NCBI GenBank assembly: GCA_900548305.1
Contig: URJZ01000006.1
Coordinates: forward strand, 1-64,000
Source: an uncultured Oscillospiraceae bacterium
Lineage (GTDB): Bacteria; Bacillota; Clostridia; Oscillospirales; Acutalibacteraceae
Length of the DNA stretch: 64,000 nt
Direction of reading: 5' to 3'
This document shows positions 34,561 to 42,759 of this stretch, piece by piece. The stretch's first letter is position 1. Each line of letters starts with the position of its first letter. Both the position numbers and the translations under genes were made by a program. The notes under the pieces were generated by a model. That model saw only the letters and a program-made list of their open reading frames with translations. It was not told the DNA's origin and made no database searches.

Positions 34561-35907
34561 TTAAATAGAATCCATCACTTCTCTGATAGAATCAGCACAA
34601 ATCTTTACGGCCTTTTTCATTTCTTCACGTGTCATGATCAGAGGAGGATTAAAATATAAAATATCTCCCAAAGGACGCAGAAGCAATCCTTTTTTTAATG
34701 CTGTTTTGTATATTTGGTATCCGTATCTATGAGAAGAATCAAACGAAGTTTTGGATTCTTTATCTTGTACCAGTTCAATTGCATTGATTAATCCAATGGA
34801 ACGAATGTCGCCTACATAGCGGTAATCTTCCAACTCTTCACGTATTAAATTCGTAAGATAAGGAGCATTCCGATTTGCATTTTGTAAAATAGGTTCCTCT
34901 TCCAAAATGTTGAGGACTTCAATGGCTGCCGAACATGCCAAAGGATTTCCGCAATAGGTGTGACTATGCATAAACGCTTTTCCTTCCTGATAATCAGAAT
35001 AAAAAGCGTCATATATTTTTTGTGTTGTAACAGCTAAAGCAGTAGGCAGATAACCGCCGGTAAGTCCTTTGGAAAGACACATAATGTCAGGAGAAATGTC
35101 TGCGTGATTGCAAGCAAACATTTTACCTGTTCTTCCGTAGCCTACAGCAATTTCATCGGCAATGAGATGAACGTGATATTTGTCACATGCTTTACGCAGT
35201 TTTTTCAAGTATACGGGGGAGTATATTTTCATTCCTGCGGCTGCCTGCACCAAGGGTTCTATCATAAATGCACATGTTTCGTCACCGTATTGCTCAAAAG
35301 TTTTTTCAGCATCTTCAAAGCATTCAGCCTGACAGGTTTCACAGTTTTTCCCGTATTTACAGCGATAGCAGTCAGGAGCCTGTACACGTATGATGTCCAG
35401 CATAATCGGTTTATAAATTTCTGAATATAAATCCACTCCGCTGACAGATAACGCTCCAAGTGTTTCACCATGATAAGCATCTGTCAAAGCCATAAATCGC
35501 TTCTTTTGCGGATTTCCGGTTTGATGATGATACTGGAAACTCATTTTCATAGCCGCTTCAATGGCAGAAGAACCATTGTCGGTAAAGAAAAACTTTTCCA
35601 AACCTGTCGGTAATTTTTTCTGTAATTTTTCGCAGAGTTCAATTGCAGGAGTATGAGAAAAGTTGGAAAAGATAACATGTTCCAAACGGTCTATTTGTTT
35701 TTTTATAGCCAGATTAATACGTTCGTTACAATGTCCCAGAAGATTACACCACCAAGAGCTGACAATATCCATATAACTATTTCCGTCAACATCATATAGA
35801 TAAATTCCTTTGGCATGGTCAATAACAATCGGAGGAAGAGACTCATAATCTTTCATTTGAGAACAAGGGTGCCAGATATATTGTAAATCTTTTTCTGCTA
35901 AGTTCAT
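34561..35907 (-). CDS. bioA: Adenosylmethionine-8-amino-7-oxononanoate aminotransferase
   Basis: PLP aminotransferase making 7,8-diaminopelargonate in biotin synthesis. Diagnostic: YIWHPCSQMKDYE at the N-terminus, VSSWWCNLLGH, FFTDNGSSAIEAAMKM, LIADEIAVGYGRTGKMFAC and the PLP-lysine block CLSKGLTGGYLPTALAVTT. ATG 35907 gives 448 aa; a GTG at 35916 is an alternative and neither has a strong ribosome site. Last gene of the birA-bioY-bioB-bioD-bioA operon. Confidence 0.95.
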   Translation of the reverse strand: MNLAEKDLQYIWHPCSQMKDYESLPPIVIDHAKGIYLYDVDGNSYMDIVSSWWCNLLGHCNERINLAIKKQIDRLEHVIFSNFSHTPAIELCEKLQKKLPTGLEKFFFTDNGSSAIEAAMKMSFQYHHQTGNPQKKRFMALTDAYHGETLGALSVSGVDLYSEIYKPIMLDIIRVQAPDCYRCKYGKNCETCQAECFEDAEKTFEQYGDETCAFMIEPLVQAAAGMKIYSPVYLKKLRKACDKYHVHLIADEIAVGYGRTGKMFACNHADISPDIMCLSKGLTGGYLPTALAVTTQKIYDAFYSDYQEGKAFMHSHTYCGNPLACSAAIEVLNILEEEPILQNANRNAPYLTNLIREELEDYRYVGDIRSIGLINAIELVQDKESKTSFDSSHRYGYQIYKTALKKGLLLRPLGDILYFNPPLIMTREEMKKAVKICADSIREVMDSI

Positions 35908-35957
35908 AATCGTCACAGCTTTCTTTTTGATTTTACATGTACATACACTTACAATAC

Positions 35958-36656
35958 TTAAGAAATATCATTGCATAAATGAAGCAATGATTCTGCGCTG
36001 ATAGACAGCTCTGTTTCATTTGGTTTTACACATGCCACAACGGGAATTCCGGTGAGGCGTTCTATTTGCTTTTTATTATCACGATGCATAAGATTGTCAG
36101 AATCGTATTGATTTAATATAATTCCGTTGACAATAATGTTGTGCTGTTTGGCATATGCTGCAGTTAAAACAGTACTATTGATGGTACCTAATCCTGCATG
36201 AGCGACAATTAAAATAGGAAGATGTAATGTTTGTATCACATCGGTTAACATAATGGGGGAGCTATCCATACGCAAAGGACAAATGATACCGCCGCTTCCT
36301 TCTGCTACCATAACATCAAACTGTGTAGCTATATGATGAAAATCGGATTGAATTTTGTTCATGTCAATTGGACATTTTTCCAGTTCTGCCGCCAAATGGG
36401 GGGAAACTGCAGGTTCATAGATGTAAGATACCAATTGTTCAGGCGGGACAGGTAAACCTGATATGGAGGCAACATACGCAGCATCTCCTGGTATCAGTTC
36501 GCCTGCATTACGATATGCACCGCTTAAAGCCGCTTTATAATAACCTGCATTGACAGATACTTCTCTCAACTTTTTTAAAATCAATGCAGTCACATATGTT
36601 TTTCCTACGTCCGTACCGGTAGCTGTTATAAAAATTCCTTTTTTCTTGTGTATCAT
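35958..36656 (-). CDS. bioD: Dethiobiotin synthetase
   Basis: ATP-dependent carboxylase closing the ureido ring to form dethiobiotin. P-loop GIFITATGTDVGKTYVTALI at the N-terminus, conserved Lys in YYKAALSG, VAEGSGGIICPL and GLGTINSTVLT blocks. 232 aa is normal. Its ATG overlaps the bioB stop by four bases (36653-36656), showing translational coupling. Confidence 0.95.
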   Translation of the reverse strand: MIHKKKGIFITATGTDVGKTYVTALILKKLREVSVNAGYYKAALSGAYRNAGELIPGDAAYVASISGLPVPPEQLVSYIYEPAVSPHLAAELEKCPIDMNKIQSDFHHIATQFDVMVAEGSGGIICPLRMDSSPIMLTDVIQTLHLPILIVAHAGLGTINSTVLTAAYAKQHNIIVNGIILNQYDSDNLMHRDNKKQIERLTGIPVVACVKPNETELSISAESLLHLCNDIS

Positions 36657-37618
36657 AAAAAATTCACCGTATACTTTAATTGTTTTAACATATTCATGTC
36701 GTCTTGTATGGTAATACCTGAGGTTGTCAGCATATCACCGGAGATGGCTGCATTTGCTCCTGATTGAAATGCAGATTTTCCTTTATCGCACATATTGCCG
36801 CGCCCTCCCGCTAAGCGAATGGCTCCGTTTGGAATTAAAAAGCGGAAAATAGACACAATACGGCATAAATCATCTTCTGTTAGTTTTGGAAGTTCTGCAA
36901 ACGGCGTACCGGGAATCGGATTTAAAACATTAACAGGAACAGAAGTAATGCCAAGTTCACGAATATCAATTACCATATCAATACGATCTTCCATCGTTTC
37001 TCCTAAGCCCATAATACCGCCGCTGCATACTTCTAATCCTGCTTTCAAAGCATGTTTGATTGCCTGAATTTTATCATCATAAGTATGGGTGGTACAGATA
37101 TTCGGAAAATTTCTTCGTGATGTTTCCAAATTATTATGATACCGGGTAACACCGGCTTCTTTTAATTTGACAAATTGTGGGTATGTCAGCAAACCGTGAG
37201 ATGCACATAACGAAATACCGCTTTCTTTCTTTAACCTGCGATATGTTTTACAGATATCATCTACTTCTTGGTCAGACAGAGCACGTCCTGAGGTTACAAC
37301 AGAAAATCTTAAAATACCGTTTTCGTAATTATGTTGTGCTTCCTGTAAGATGGTAGCGCTGTCTAAAAGCGGATACTCTTCCACAGCGGTACAGAAATGG
37401 GAGGATTGAGCGCAGTATTTGCAGTTTTCAGAGCATTTGCCGCTTTTTCCGTTGATAATAGAACATAAATCAAATACATTATCACAAAAATATTCTCTCA
37501 GTTCATTTGCCGCCTGACATAACTCATCCAGCGGTTGGTCTGCCAATGATAAAGCTTCTTCTTTCGTGATCGATACACCTTGCAACGCTTTTTCTTTTAA
37601 TATTTGTACTGTATTCAT
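36653..37618 (-). CDS. bioB: Biotin synthase
   Basis: Radical-SAM enzyme inserting sulfur into dethiobiotin. Cluster motif CSENCKYCAQS binds the [4Fe-4S] cluster; LCASHGLL, YHNNLETSRRNFPNICTTHTYDDK and AGLEVCSGGIMGLGE complete the family signature, with the RLAGGRGN arginine that ligates the second cluster. ATG 37618 gives 321 aa and overlaps the bioY stop (ATGA). A 361-aa reading from 37738 exists but runs back into bioY and is rejected. Confidence 0.97.
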   Translation of the reverse strand: MNTVQILKEKALQGVSITKEEALSLADQPLDELCQAANELREYFCDNVFDLCSIINGKSGKCSENCKYCAQSSHFCTAVEEYPLLDSATILQEAQHNYENGILRFSVVTSGRALSDQEVDDICKTYRRLKKESGISLCASHGLLTYPQFVKLKEAGVTRYHNNLETSRRNFPNICTTHTYDDKIQAIKHALKAGLEVCSGGIMGLGETMEDRIDMVIDIRELGITSVPVNVLNPIPGTPFAELPKLTEDDLCRIVSIFRFLIPNGAIRLAGGRGNMCDKGKSAFQSGANAAISGDMLTTSGITIQDDMNMLKQLKYTVNFL

Positions 37619-38184
37619 GTGGATAGTTTCTCCTTTTTTAGGATTGGAACCAATCGTTTTCCGATAAAGGCGCAAACAACGCAGGTAAGAATATCTCCTG
37701 GCATGGGAAGTAAGAAACAGTATAAGAACAAAGACCATACGCCTGCATAAGTATTGGTGTAAAACATGGCAATAAAGAAGTAGTAGATGGTTCCCAGTGT
37801 ATAAACAATCAATAAACCTGAAAAGTTGGCAACCAAAAGACGTTTGATGCTTGGGCGCGGTACTTTATGGACAATCAATCCTGTTACAAATGTACCTATT
37901 AAAAATCCAATGAGATATCCGAATGTGGGCTGCAATACATAAGCGGGGCCGCCTCCTTGGGTAAAAATAGGTACACCGCAAAGACCGATAAGTATGTATA
38001 CACCAACAGATAGTGCTCCGTATTTTGGACCAAGCACAATACCGGCAAGAGTAGTAAACAATAGCTGCAGTGTAAAAGGAACGAAAGGCACCGGAATTTT
38101 AATAAACGCGCCCACTGCGATTAAAGCTGCAAACAATGCGCATAAAATAAGAGAGTATACAGTGGATTTTGATTTTTCTTTCAT
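37615..38184 (-). CDS. bioY: Biotin ECF transporter S component BioY
   Basis: A 189-residue membrane protein with six helices. Marker blocks are IPVPFVPFTLQLLFTTLAGIVLGPKYGALSVGVYILIGLCGVPIF in sequence and PTFGYLIGFLIGTFVTG, both diagnostic for BioY, which captures biotin and works alone or with the ECF module. It overlaps birA (4 bases) and bioB (4 bases). Confidence 0.96.
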   Translation of the reverse strand: MKEKSKSTVYSLILCALFAALIAVGAFIKIPVPFVPFTLQLLFTTLAGIVLGPKYGALSVGVYILIGLCGVPIFTQGGGPAYVLQPTFGYLIGFLIGTFVTGLIVHKVPRPSIKRLLVANFSGLLIVYTLGTIYYFFIAMFYTNTYAGVWSLFLYCFLLPMPGDILTCVVCAFIGKRLVPILKKEKLST

Positions 38185-39164
38185 GAAGCGAAGTCCCCCC
38201 TAATGCTGATTTCTCCTGAGTGAAGTGATGTGATGGTTCCGTCTTGTTTTTTTATTATAAGGCCACCATTTTTATCGATATCAATTGCAGTAGCTTTTTC
38301 AGAGTTTGTACCTTGAATAACCTCAATCTCTTTTCCTAATACAATGGAGCGTGCTTTGTATTCCTCAATGAAAGAACGGTCTTGCAGATGGTTGCATAGG
38401 GAAAGTACATGATTGATAATAGCTGCAATAATTTGATTACGTGTGATACCGGCAGGCTTTTCATGGAATAATGAATCTACTTTTTGTTGAATGCTTTCCG
38501 GAAAACAAGAAACAGCGGTACTAAAGTTAATACCAATTCCAAGAATGATAGATTCAATGCCGCCGCTTTCAAAGTCTGTCAATGCTTCGGTCAGAATACC
38601 ACATATTTTTTTACCGTTTATATAAATGTCATTTACCCATTTGATTCCTGTATGGATTTGTGTTACTTCTTCAATGGCTCGTGCTACCGCGACAGATGCG
38701 GCAGTTGTGATGAGAACAGCATCATTACTGGTTAGGTTGGGACGTAAAATAAAACTCATATAAATTCCACTACCGGCAGGGGAGTGAAAAGAACGTCCCA
38801 TTCTTCCGCGTCCTGCGGTTTGTTCTTCGGACAGAATTACAGTACCGTGAGGTGCCTGCTCTAAAGCCATTTTTTTAGCAACAAGATTGGTGGAATCAAC
38901 GGTTTTAAATACATGAATCATATCTTGGCTGCCGTATGTTAAATATGGACCAATACCTTCGGCTGATATTACATCTGTTTCATCAGATAAGCAATAACCT
39001 TTATTGGTAACAGAAATAATTTGATATCCCTCTTTTTTTAATTCGCTGATTGCTTTCCAAATAGCGGAACGTGAAATTTGCAGCTGTTGTGCCAATTCTT
39101 CTCCTGAGACATAAGTTTCGCGATTTTTCTCAAGTATTTGCAATATTTTACTTTTTGATGACAT
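38181..39164 (-). CDS. birA: Bifunctional biotin ligase / biotin operon repressor
   Basis: 327 residues: N-terminal winged HTH (GEELAQQLQISRSAIWKAISELKKEG, about 20-50), central biotinyl-AMP ligase domain with EEQTAGRGRMGRSFHSPAGSG and IKWVNDIYINGKKICGILTE, and a small SH3-like C-terminal domain. It attaches biotin to carboxylases and represses the operon when biotin is ample. ATG 39164 is chosen with GAGGG eight bases upstream; the GTG at 39179 lies inside that site. First gene of the operon and preceded by its own operator. Confidence 0.96.
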   Translation of the reverse strand: MSSKSKILQILEKNRETYVSGEELAQQLQISRSAIWKAISELKKEGYQIISVTNKGYCLSDETDVISAEGIGPYLTYGSQDMIHVFKTVDSTNLVAKKMALEQAPHGTVILSEEQTAGRGRMGRSFHSPAGSGIYMSFILRPNLTSNDAVLITTAASVAVARAIEEVTQIHTGIKWVNDIYINGKKICGILTEALTDFESGGIESIILGIGINFSTAVSCFPESIQQKVDSLFHEKPAGITRNQIIAAIINHVLSLCNHLQDRSFIEEYKARSIVLGKEIEVIQGTNSEKATAIDIDKNGGLIIKKQDGTITSLHSGEISIRGDFAS

Positions 39165-39203
39165 GATGATATCCCTCACATAACGATGTTATTGATTTCT
39201 TTT

Positions 39204-39232
39204 AGTATAAATAGTAAAGAGGTGATTGTCAA
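39204..39232 (-). promoter_or_regulatory. Promoter of the biotin operon
   Basis: On the minus strand TTGACA (39232-39227) and TATACT (39209-39204) have a 17-bp spacer, about 40 bases before birA. The -35 box lies in the BirA operator. Confidence 0.85.
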
Positions 39233-39269
39233 CCTATTTTTTAACACAGGTTGACAATCACCTCTTTAC
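39214..39269. promoter_or_regulatory. BirA operator (extended palindrome)
   Basis: TTGTCAACC (39226-39234), 14-base spacer, GGTTGACAA (39249-39257) fit the Firmicutes BirA box TTGTTAACC-N14/15-GGTTAACAA. Symmetry runs on for 12 more bases on each side (39214-39225 with 39258-39269), giving arms of about 22 bp. It overlaps the operon's -35 box, so BirA bound to biotinyl-AMP would block transcription. Confidence 0.9.
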
Positions 39270-39270
39270 A

Positions 39271-39306
39271 TAAAAAAGCAGCATATTCCCATTCAATATG
39301 CTGCTT
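39271..39306 (-). terminator. Terminator of the 82-aa orphan gene
   Basis: Minus strand AAGCAGCATATT/AATATGCTGCTT stem with CCCATTC-type loop, followed by TTTTTTATG (39276-39268). Confidence 0.85.
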
Positions 39307-39309
39307 CAT

Positions 39310-39558
39310 TTATTCTTTATCATTTGGTTCATGTTGTGCGTCATAAATTGCATTTAATAAATGTGTAGTAAACATAGTAGCGTATAGCTTTGCTTCAGAT
39401 AGTGCAAAGGCCAATACACCATTTGTATCAATAGTGCCGTCTTCCTTACCAAAAGCTTGCATACGTTGGAGTTTGTCTCCTTGTAATTCTGCTTCTACAT
39501 TTTGTTGAACAATTGCAGAAAGTTCTGCAATGTCTTTTTTTGTAAGCTCAATTGCCAT
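39310..39558 (-). CDS. Small protein of unknown function (82 aa)
   Basis: An 82-residue acidic, helical, cysteine-free protein beginning MAIELTKKDIAELSAIVQQNVEAEL. No signal peptide, membrane helix or motif I recognise. It is a believable gene because GGAGGAAAAG stands before ATG 39558 and a strong terminator follows the stop. It lies immediately upstream of the biotin operon promoter on the same strand but is separated by that terminator, so no shared function is implied. Confidence 0.65.
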   Translation of the reverse strand: MAIELTKKDIAELSAIVQQNVEAELQGDKLQRMQAFGKEDGTIDTNGVLAFALSEAKLYATMFTTHLLNAIYDAQHEPNDKE

Positions 39559-39790
39559 GTGCTTTTCCTCCCAAACTACTTTTTTATCATTTTATCATGA
39601 TTCGAATTTAGAATCAAGATTATAGTATGATAATGCCGAAAAAGCGATTTGCGTTGGCGTTTTATAAATTTTTATACACTTTATTCTTTTTGTATAAAAA
39701 ACTGACAGAAATGACATACTGTCTAAATACAAAATCATACTTAAATGCTATTATGAATGATACTAACATATTGAAAAGAGGAGAGCATGT

Positions 39791-42136
39791 TTGAAAAAAC
39801 GTAACAGTACAGAACAAGTACAATTGCGCGACCCATTAAACGAGCAGCATAAACGCAGAAAAAAAATAATAAGCTGTGTTGCGCTTGTTTTGGGCGTTGC
39901 CATTATACCACTGATGTACAGCGGTATTTATTTGGCATCTGTATGGGATACTTATGGCAGATTAGATACACTGCCGGTTGCAGTTGTAAACCATGACCAG
40001 GGGGCGCAAATCAATGGTGAAGAACGTAACCTGGGTCAAGAACTCATTGATAAAATGGAAGAGTCAAAAGATTTGGATTGGGTCATTACAGATGAAGCTG
40101 ATGCAAAAGCTGGTTTAGAAACAGAAAACCGTTACTATGCCGTCATTGATATTCCTTCAGATTTTTCTCATAATGTGGCAACTGCAGAAGATATAGATAA
40201 AGTACCTGCAACTATTACGTATTCAGCAAATGAAAAACGTAACTACATTGCTTCTACTATTATGAAAAGTGCGACCCAAAGCCTACAAAAAGAATTACGT
40301 GCTAGTGTGACCGAACAAATTACAGGTAATTTGGTTCAGCAGTTAAATAGTGTTCCGGGGCAAATGGAAACAATTTCTGATGGATTTACCACATTGGGAA
40401 ATGGTACTGGTGCTTTGAGAAGCGGTATGGATGTTCTATTGCAAGGTTCACAAACTATTACAACAAATTTGGAAACCTTGGATAATGGCTTAGAGCAAGC
40501 AAAAGATGGTTCAGAACAATTGAATCAGGCATTAACACAGTTACCTACTTTAATGCAAGGCATTGAACAACTGAATCAGGGGGCCTCTGATTTATCTACA
40601 GGATTAAATCAAGCTGCACAAGGAGCTTCGGCTTTAAATGATGGTGCTGCTAATTTAACGGATTTAACAAACGGTATTAACTCGCTATCTCAAGGAAGCA
40701 GCCAAGTATCGATAGGAGCACAGCAATATGTAAGTCTGACAAATGGTATTCAGCAAGCTTTAATGGCAAACGGCTATGACGGAGCAAAGACTGTACAGAC
40801 TTTGGCACAACAGCTGCAATCTGCAAGTGGTTCACAGGCAGATTCTTTGAAAGCAATGATTGGTATTATTGGCGGTAACAGTACCGTTATTCAGAATTTA
40901 ACAGACCAATATAATGCAATCAAAGATAACCCTGCTTATGCACAACAAGCGGCTCAGCTACAAGCTTTGATTGGAATGCTTCAACAAGATATGAATCAAG
41001 GAAGTGCTTCTGCAGCATCACAATATGCTGCTGCAGGTACACAACTGGTAAGTGGTGCCAGCCAATTAAATCAGGGAGCAGCACAATTGGCAGCCGGTAC
41101 AGGAAAAATTGGTGAACTACAAAGTGGTATCAGTAGTTTAAATACAGCACTATCACAATTAAATGATGGTGGCAAACAAGTAGCAGGTGGTACCGCAACT
41201 TTATCTTCCAGTAGTAGTCAGCTGGCGCAGTTACAACAAGGAGTTGGTTCATTAAATAGTGCATTGGGTCAACTTTCCAGTGGAGCTTCACAATTGTATC
41301 AGGGATCATCTGAATTAACAAACGGTGTTTCTTCTGCTCAGGACGGAGTGGTTCAATTAGATGATGGTGTTACATCTGCAAAAGAAGAATTGGATGGTGC
41401 GATTAGCGAAACATCAGAAAAATTGAAAGCAACAGATGGCCTTGAAACATACACTGCAAATGGAGTATCAGTACAAGCAGATCCATATGAAGCAGTTCCG
41501 AATTATGGAACCGCGTTTGCACCATATTTTATTTCAGTGTCATTATGGACCGGTGGCCTATCCATTTTAATGAGTATATACCTAGAACCAAACAGAAGAA
41601 TGAAACGTCTATCTGTAGACTCGCATTCCAGAGTAATCAGAATGTTTGCATTTTTAGGAATAGGTGTACTTCAAGCAGTATTACTTGGTATTGTTGGCCA
41701 ATTTGGTCTGGGACTGCCAATTAACAATGTTTTTGGCTTCTATAGTGCGGTTATTTTGGCTTCGGCTACTTTTGTTGCCATCATTCAATTCTTGATGATG
41801 TATTTAGGCGATATAGGTAAAATACTGTCTATGGCTCTTATGGTATTACAGTTGACGTCAACAGGTGGTACCTTCCCAATTGAAACTTCGGGTGCATTCT
41901 TTGAAGTGTTGAATAAAATTATGCCAATGACTTACAGTGTAAACTTATTAAAAGAAGTAATCAGCGGTGGAGATGCCGGAATTATCTGGTATAACGTAGG
42001 AATTTTATTTGCATTCTTTGCTGCATTTACAGCAGTTACTTTGGGATTGGCTATTTATCAAGATAAAAAAGACAAAAAGAATCAAGCAAAGCAAATAGAG
42101 CAAGTGGATACAGATTTTACAGAAATGACAGTTTGA
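39791..42136 (+). CDS. YhgE/Pip-domain membrane protein
   Basis: A 781-residue protein with a first transmembrane helix at about 30-52, a long extracytoplasmic region, and five C-terminal helices (from ~580) of ABC-2 permease type. The N-terminal WDTYGRLDTLPVAVVNHDQGA motif and the repeated SxLNxGAxxLxxG heptad-like pattern (about 190-540) define YhgE/Pip proteins (phage infection protein, EsaA relatives). Roles in phage reception, type VII secretion or lipid-related export are described for relatives; the role here is unknown. TTG 39791 is the start with AGAGGAGAG upstream. Confidence 0.85.
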   Translation: MKKRNSTEQVQLRDPLNEQHKRRKKIISCVALVLGVAIIPLMYSGIYLASVWDTYGRLDTLPVAVVNHDQGAQINGEERNLGQELIDKMEESKDLDWVITDEADAKAGLETENRYYAVIDIPSDFSHNVATAEDIDKVPATITYSANEKRNYIASTIMKSATQSLQKELRASVTEQITGNLVQQLNSVPGQMETISDGFTTLGNGTGALRSGMDVLLQGSQTITTNLETLDNGLEQAKDGSEQLNQALTQLPTLMQGIEQLNQGASDLSTGLNQAAQGASALNDGAANLTDLTNGINSLSQGSSQVSIGAQQYVSLTNGIQQALMANGYDGAKTVQTLAQQLQSASGSQADSLKAMIGIIGGNSTVIQNLTDQYNAIKDNPAYAQQAAQLQALIGMLQQDMNQGSASAASQYAAAGTQLVSGASQLNQGAAQLAAGTGKIGELQSGISSLNTALSQLNDGGKQVAGGTATLSSSSSQLAQLQQGVGSLNSALGQLSSGASQLYQGSSELTNGVSSAQDGVVQLDDGVTSAKEELDGAISETSEKLKATDGLETYTANGVSVQADPYEAVPNYGTAFAPYFISVSLWTGGLSILMSIYLEPNRRMKRLSVDSHSRVIRMFAFLGIGVLQAVLLGIVGQFGLGLPINNVFGFYSAVILASATFVAIIQFLMMYLGDIGKILSMALMVLQLTSTGGTFPIETSGAFFEVLNKIMPMTYSVNLLKEVISGGDAGIIWYNVGILFAFFAAFTAVTLGLAIYQDKKDKKNQAKQIEQVDTDFTEMTV

Positions 42137-42154
42137 TATAAATATATTGAGAAA

Positions 42155-42182
42155 GGCGCTGATATTCAGCGTCTTTTTTTTC
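42155..42182 (+). terminator. Terminator of the YhgE/Pip gene
   Basis: GGCGCTG (42155-42161) pairs with CAGCGTC (42167-42173, one G-T) and is followed by a run of nine Ts. Confidence 0.85.
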
Positions 42183-42285
42183 TGTGATTTTTTAGGAAGT
42201 TTTCCTATTGAGAGTGTGTGTTTCTGCTTTTATATGGTATTGCACAGGCGATTATTTATACTGAAACATAGGAGGAAACTTATTT

Positions 42286-42397
42286 ATGGAAGGAAATTAT
42301 ATGCTTTCCGGTATCAATGATGATAAAACCATTGATTTTTAATCCAAAACAATATTTTGATAGAGAAAAAGAATCGGATAATAACGAAGAGCAGTAA
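42286..42397 (+). pseudogene. Tiny ORF with a strong ribosome site and an apparent frameshift
   Basis: AGGAGGAAAC is followed by ATG 42286 and an 18-codon frame (MEGNYMLSGINDDKTIDF) ending at 42342. If one A is removed from the AAAA run near 42328, the frame continues as LIFNPKQYFDREKESDNNEEQ to TAA at 42395-42397, giving about 36 residues. A terminator follows two bases later. Either a frameshifted small-protein gene, a sequencing error in the A run, or the 18-aa peptide itself is the product. Confidence 0.5.
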
Positions 42398-42398
42398 A

Positions 42399-42434
42399 GA
42401 AAAAGGTATGCTTACTAATAAGCATGCCTTTTTA
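42399..42434 (+). terminator. Terminator of the tiny ORF unit
   Basis: AAAGGTATGCTTA/TAAGCATGCCTTT stem with one wobble, CTAA loop and TTTTTAATG tail, directly after the TAA at 42395-42397. Confidence 0.88.
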
Positions 42435-42715
42435 ATGTGAAAATAAATTGCACAACATAGATAAAAAGAAATACAATTTTATAAATATTCATATTATAAA
42501 GAAAAAATATATTAACTTTTTTCTTCTTCGTTTACCATAAATAAAATAGTATTAGAAATTACAATGTATAGTTATTGTGTTGGTGTTGTCACATATATTT
42601 TGTAGTAGTTAATATAACTATCAAGAAAATGTTTTTTTGAGCGTACAAAATCATAAAATTTGTAAATATTTTGCGAAATTTTCTACTAATATCTTTCGCG
42701 AATTTTAAGTTGTGG
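42435..42715. other. AT-rich intergenic region with a promoter-proximal palindrome
   Basis: No ORF or known RNA. The notable part is GCGAAA (42673-42678) inverted with TTTCGC (42694-42699), with near-repeats of GCGAAWTTTT, ending where the -35 of the next gene should be. Confidence 0.4.
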
Positions 42716-42721
42716 TATACT
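42713..42721 (+). promoter_or_regulatory. Extended -10 promoter of the GT2 gene
   Basis: TGG-TATACT, about 40 bases before ATG 42760; the -35 position falls in the TTTCGC arm of the upstream palindrome. Confidence 0.5.
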
Positions 42722-42759
42722 GGAATAAAAGTATGATATATGATAAGTGAGGAATTGAA

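Noticed and set aside
36653..37738. 361-aa version of bioB
   Set aside because: The first 40 residues read through bioY in another frame; the ATGA overlap at 37615-37618 defines the start.
39221..39270. Long palindrome first read as a transcription terminator
   Set aside because: It contains the 9-14-9 BirA box and overlaps a -35 element of the birA operon; the real terminator of the upstream gene is the neighbouring stem at 39271-39306.
40360..41400. Repeated DNA in the YhgE/Pip gene considered as a DNA repeat
   Set aside because: The periodicity is at protein level (SxLNxGAxxL), as expected for this family; nucleotide identity between units is low.
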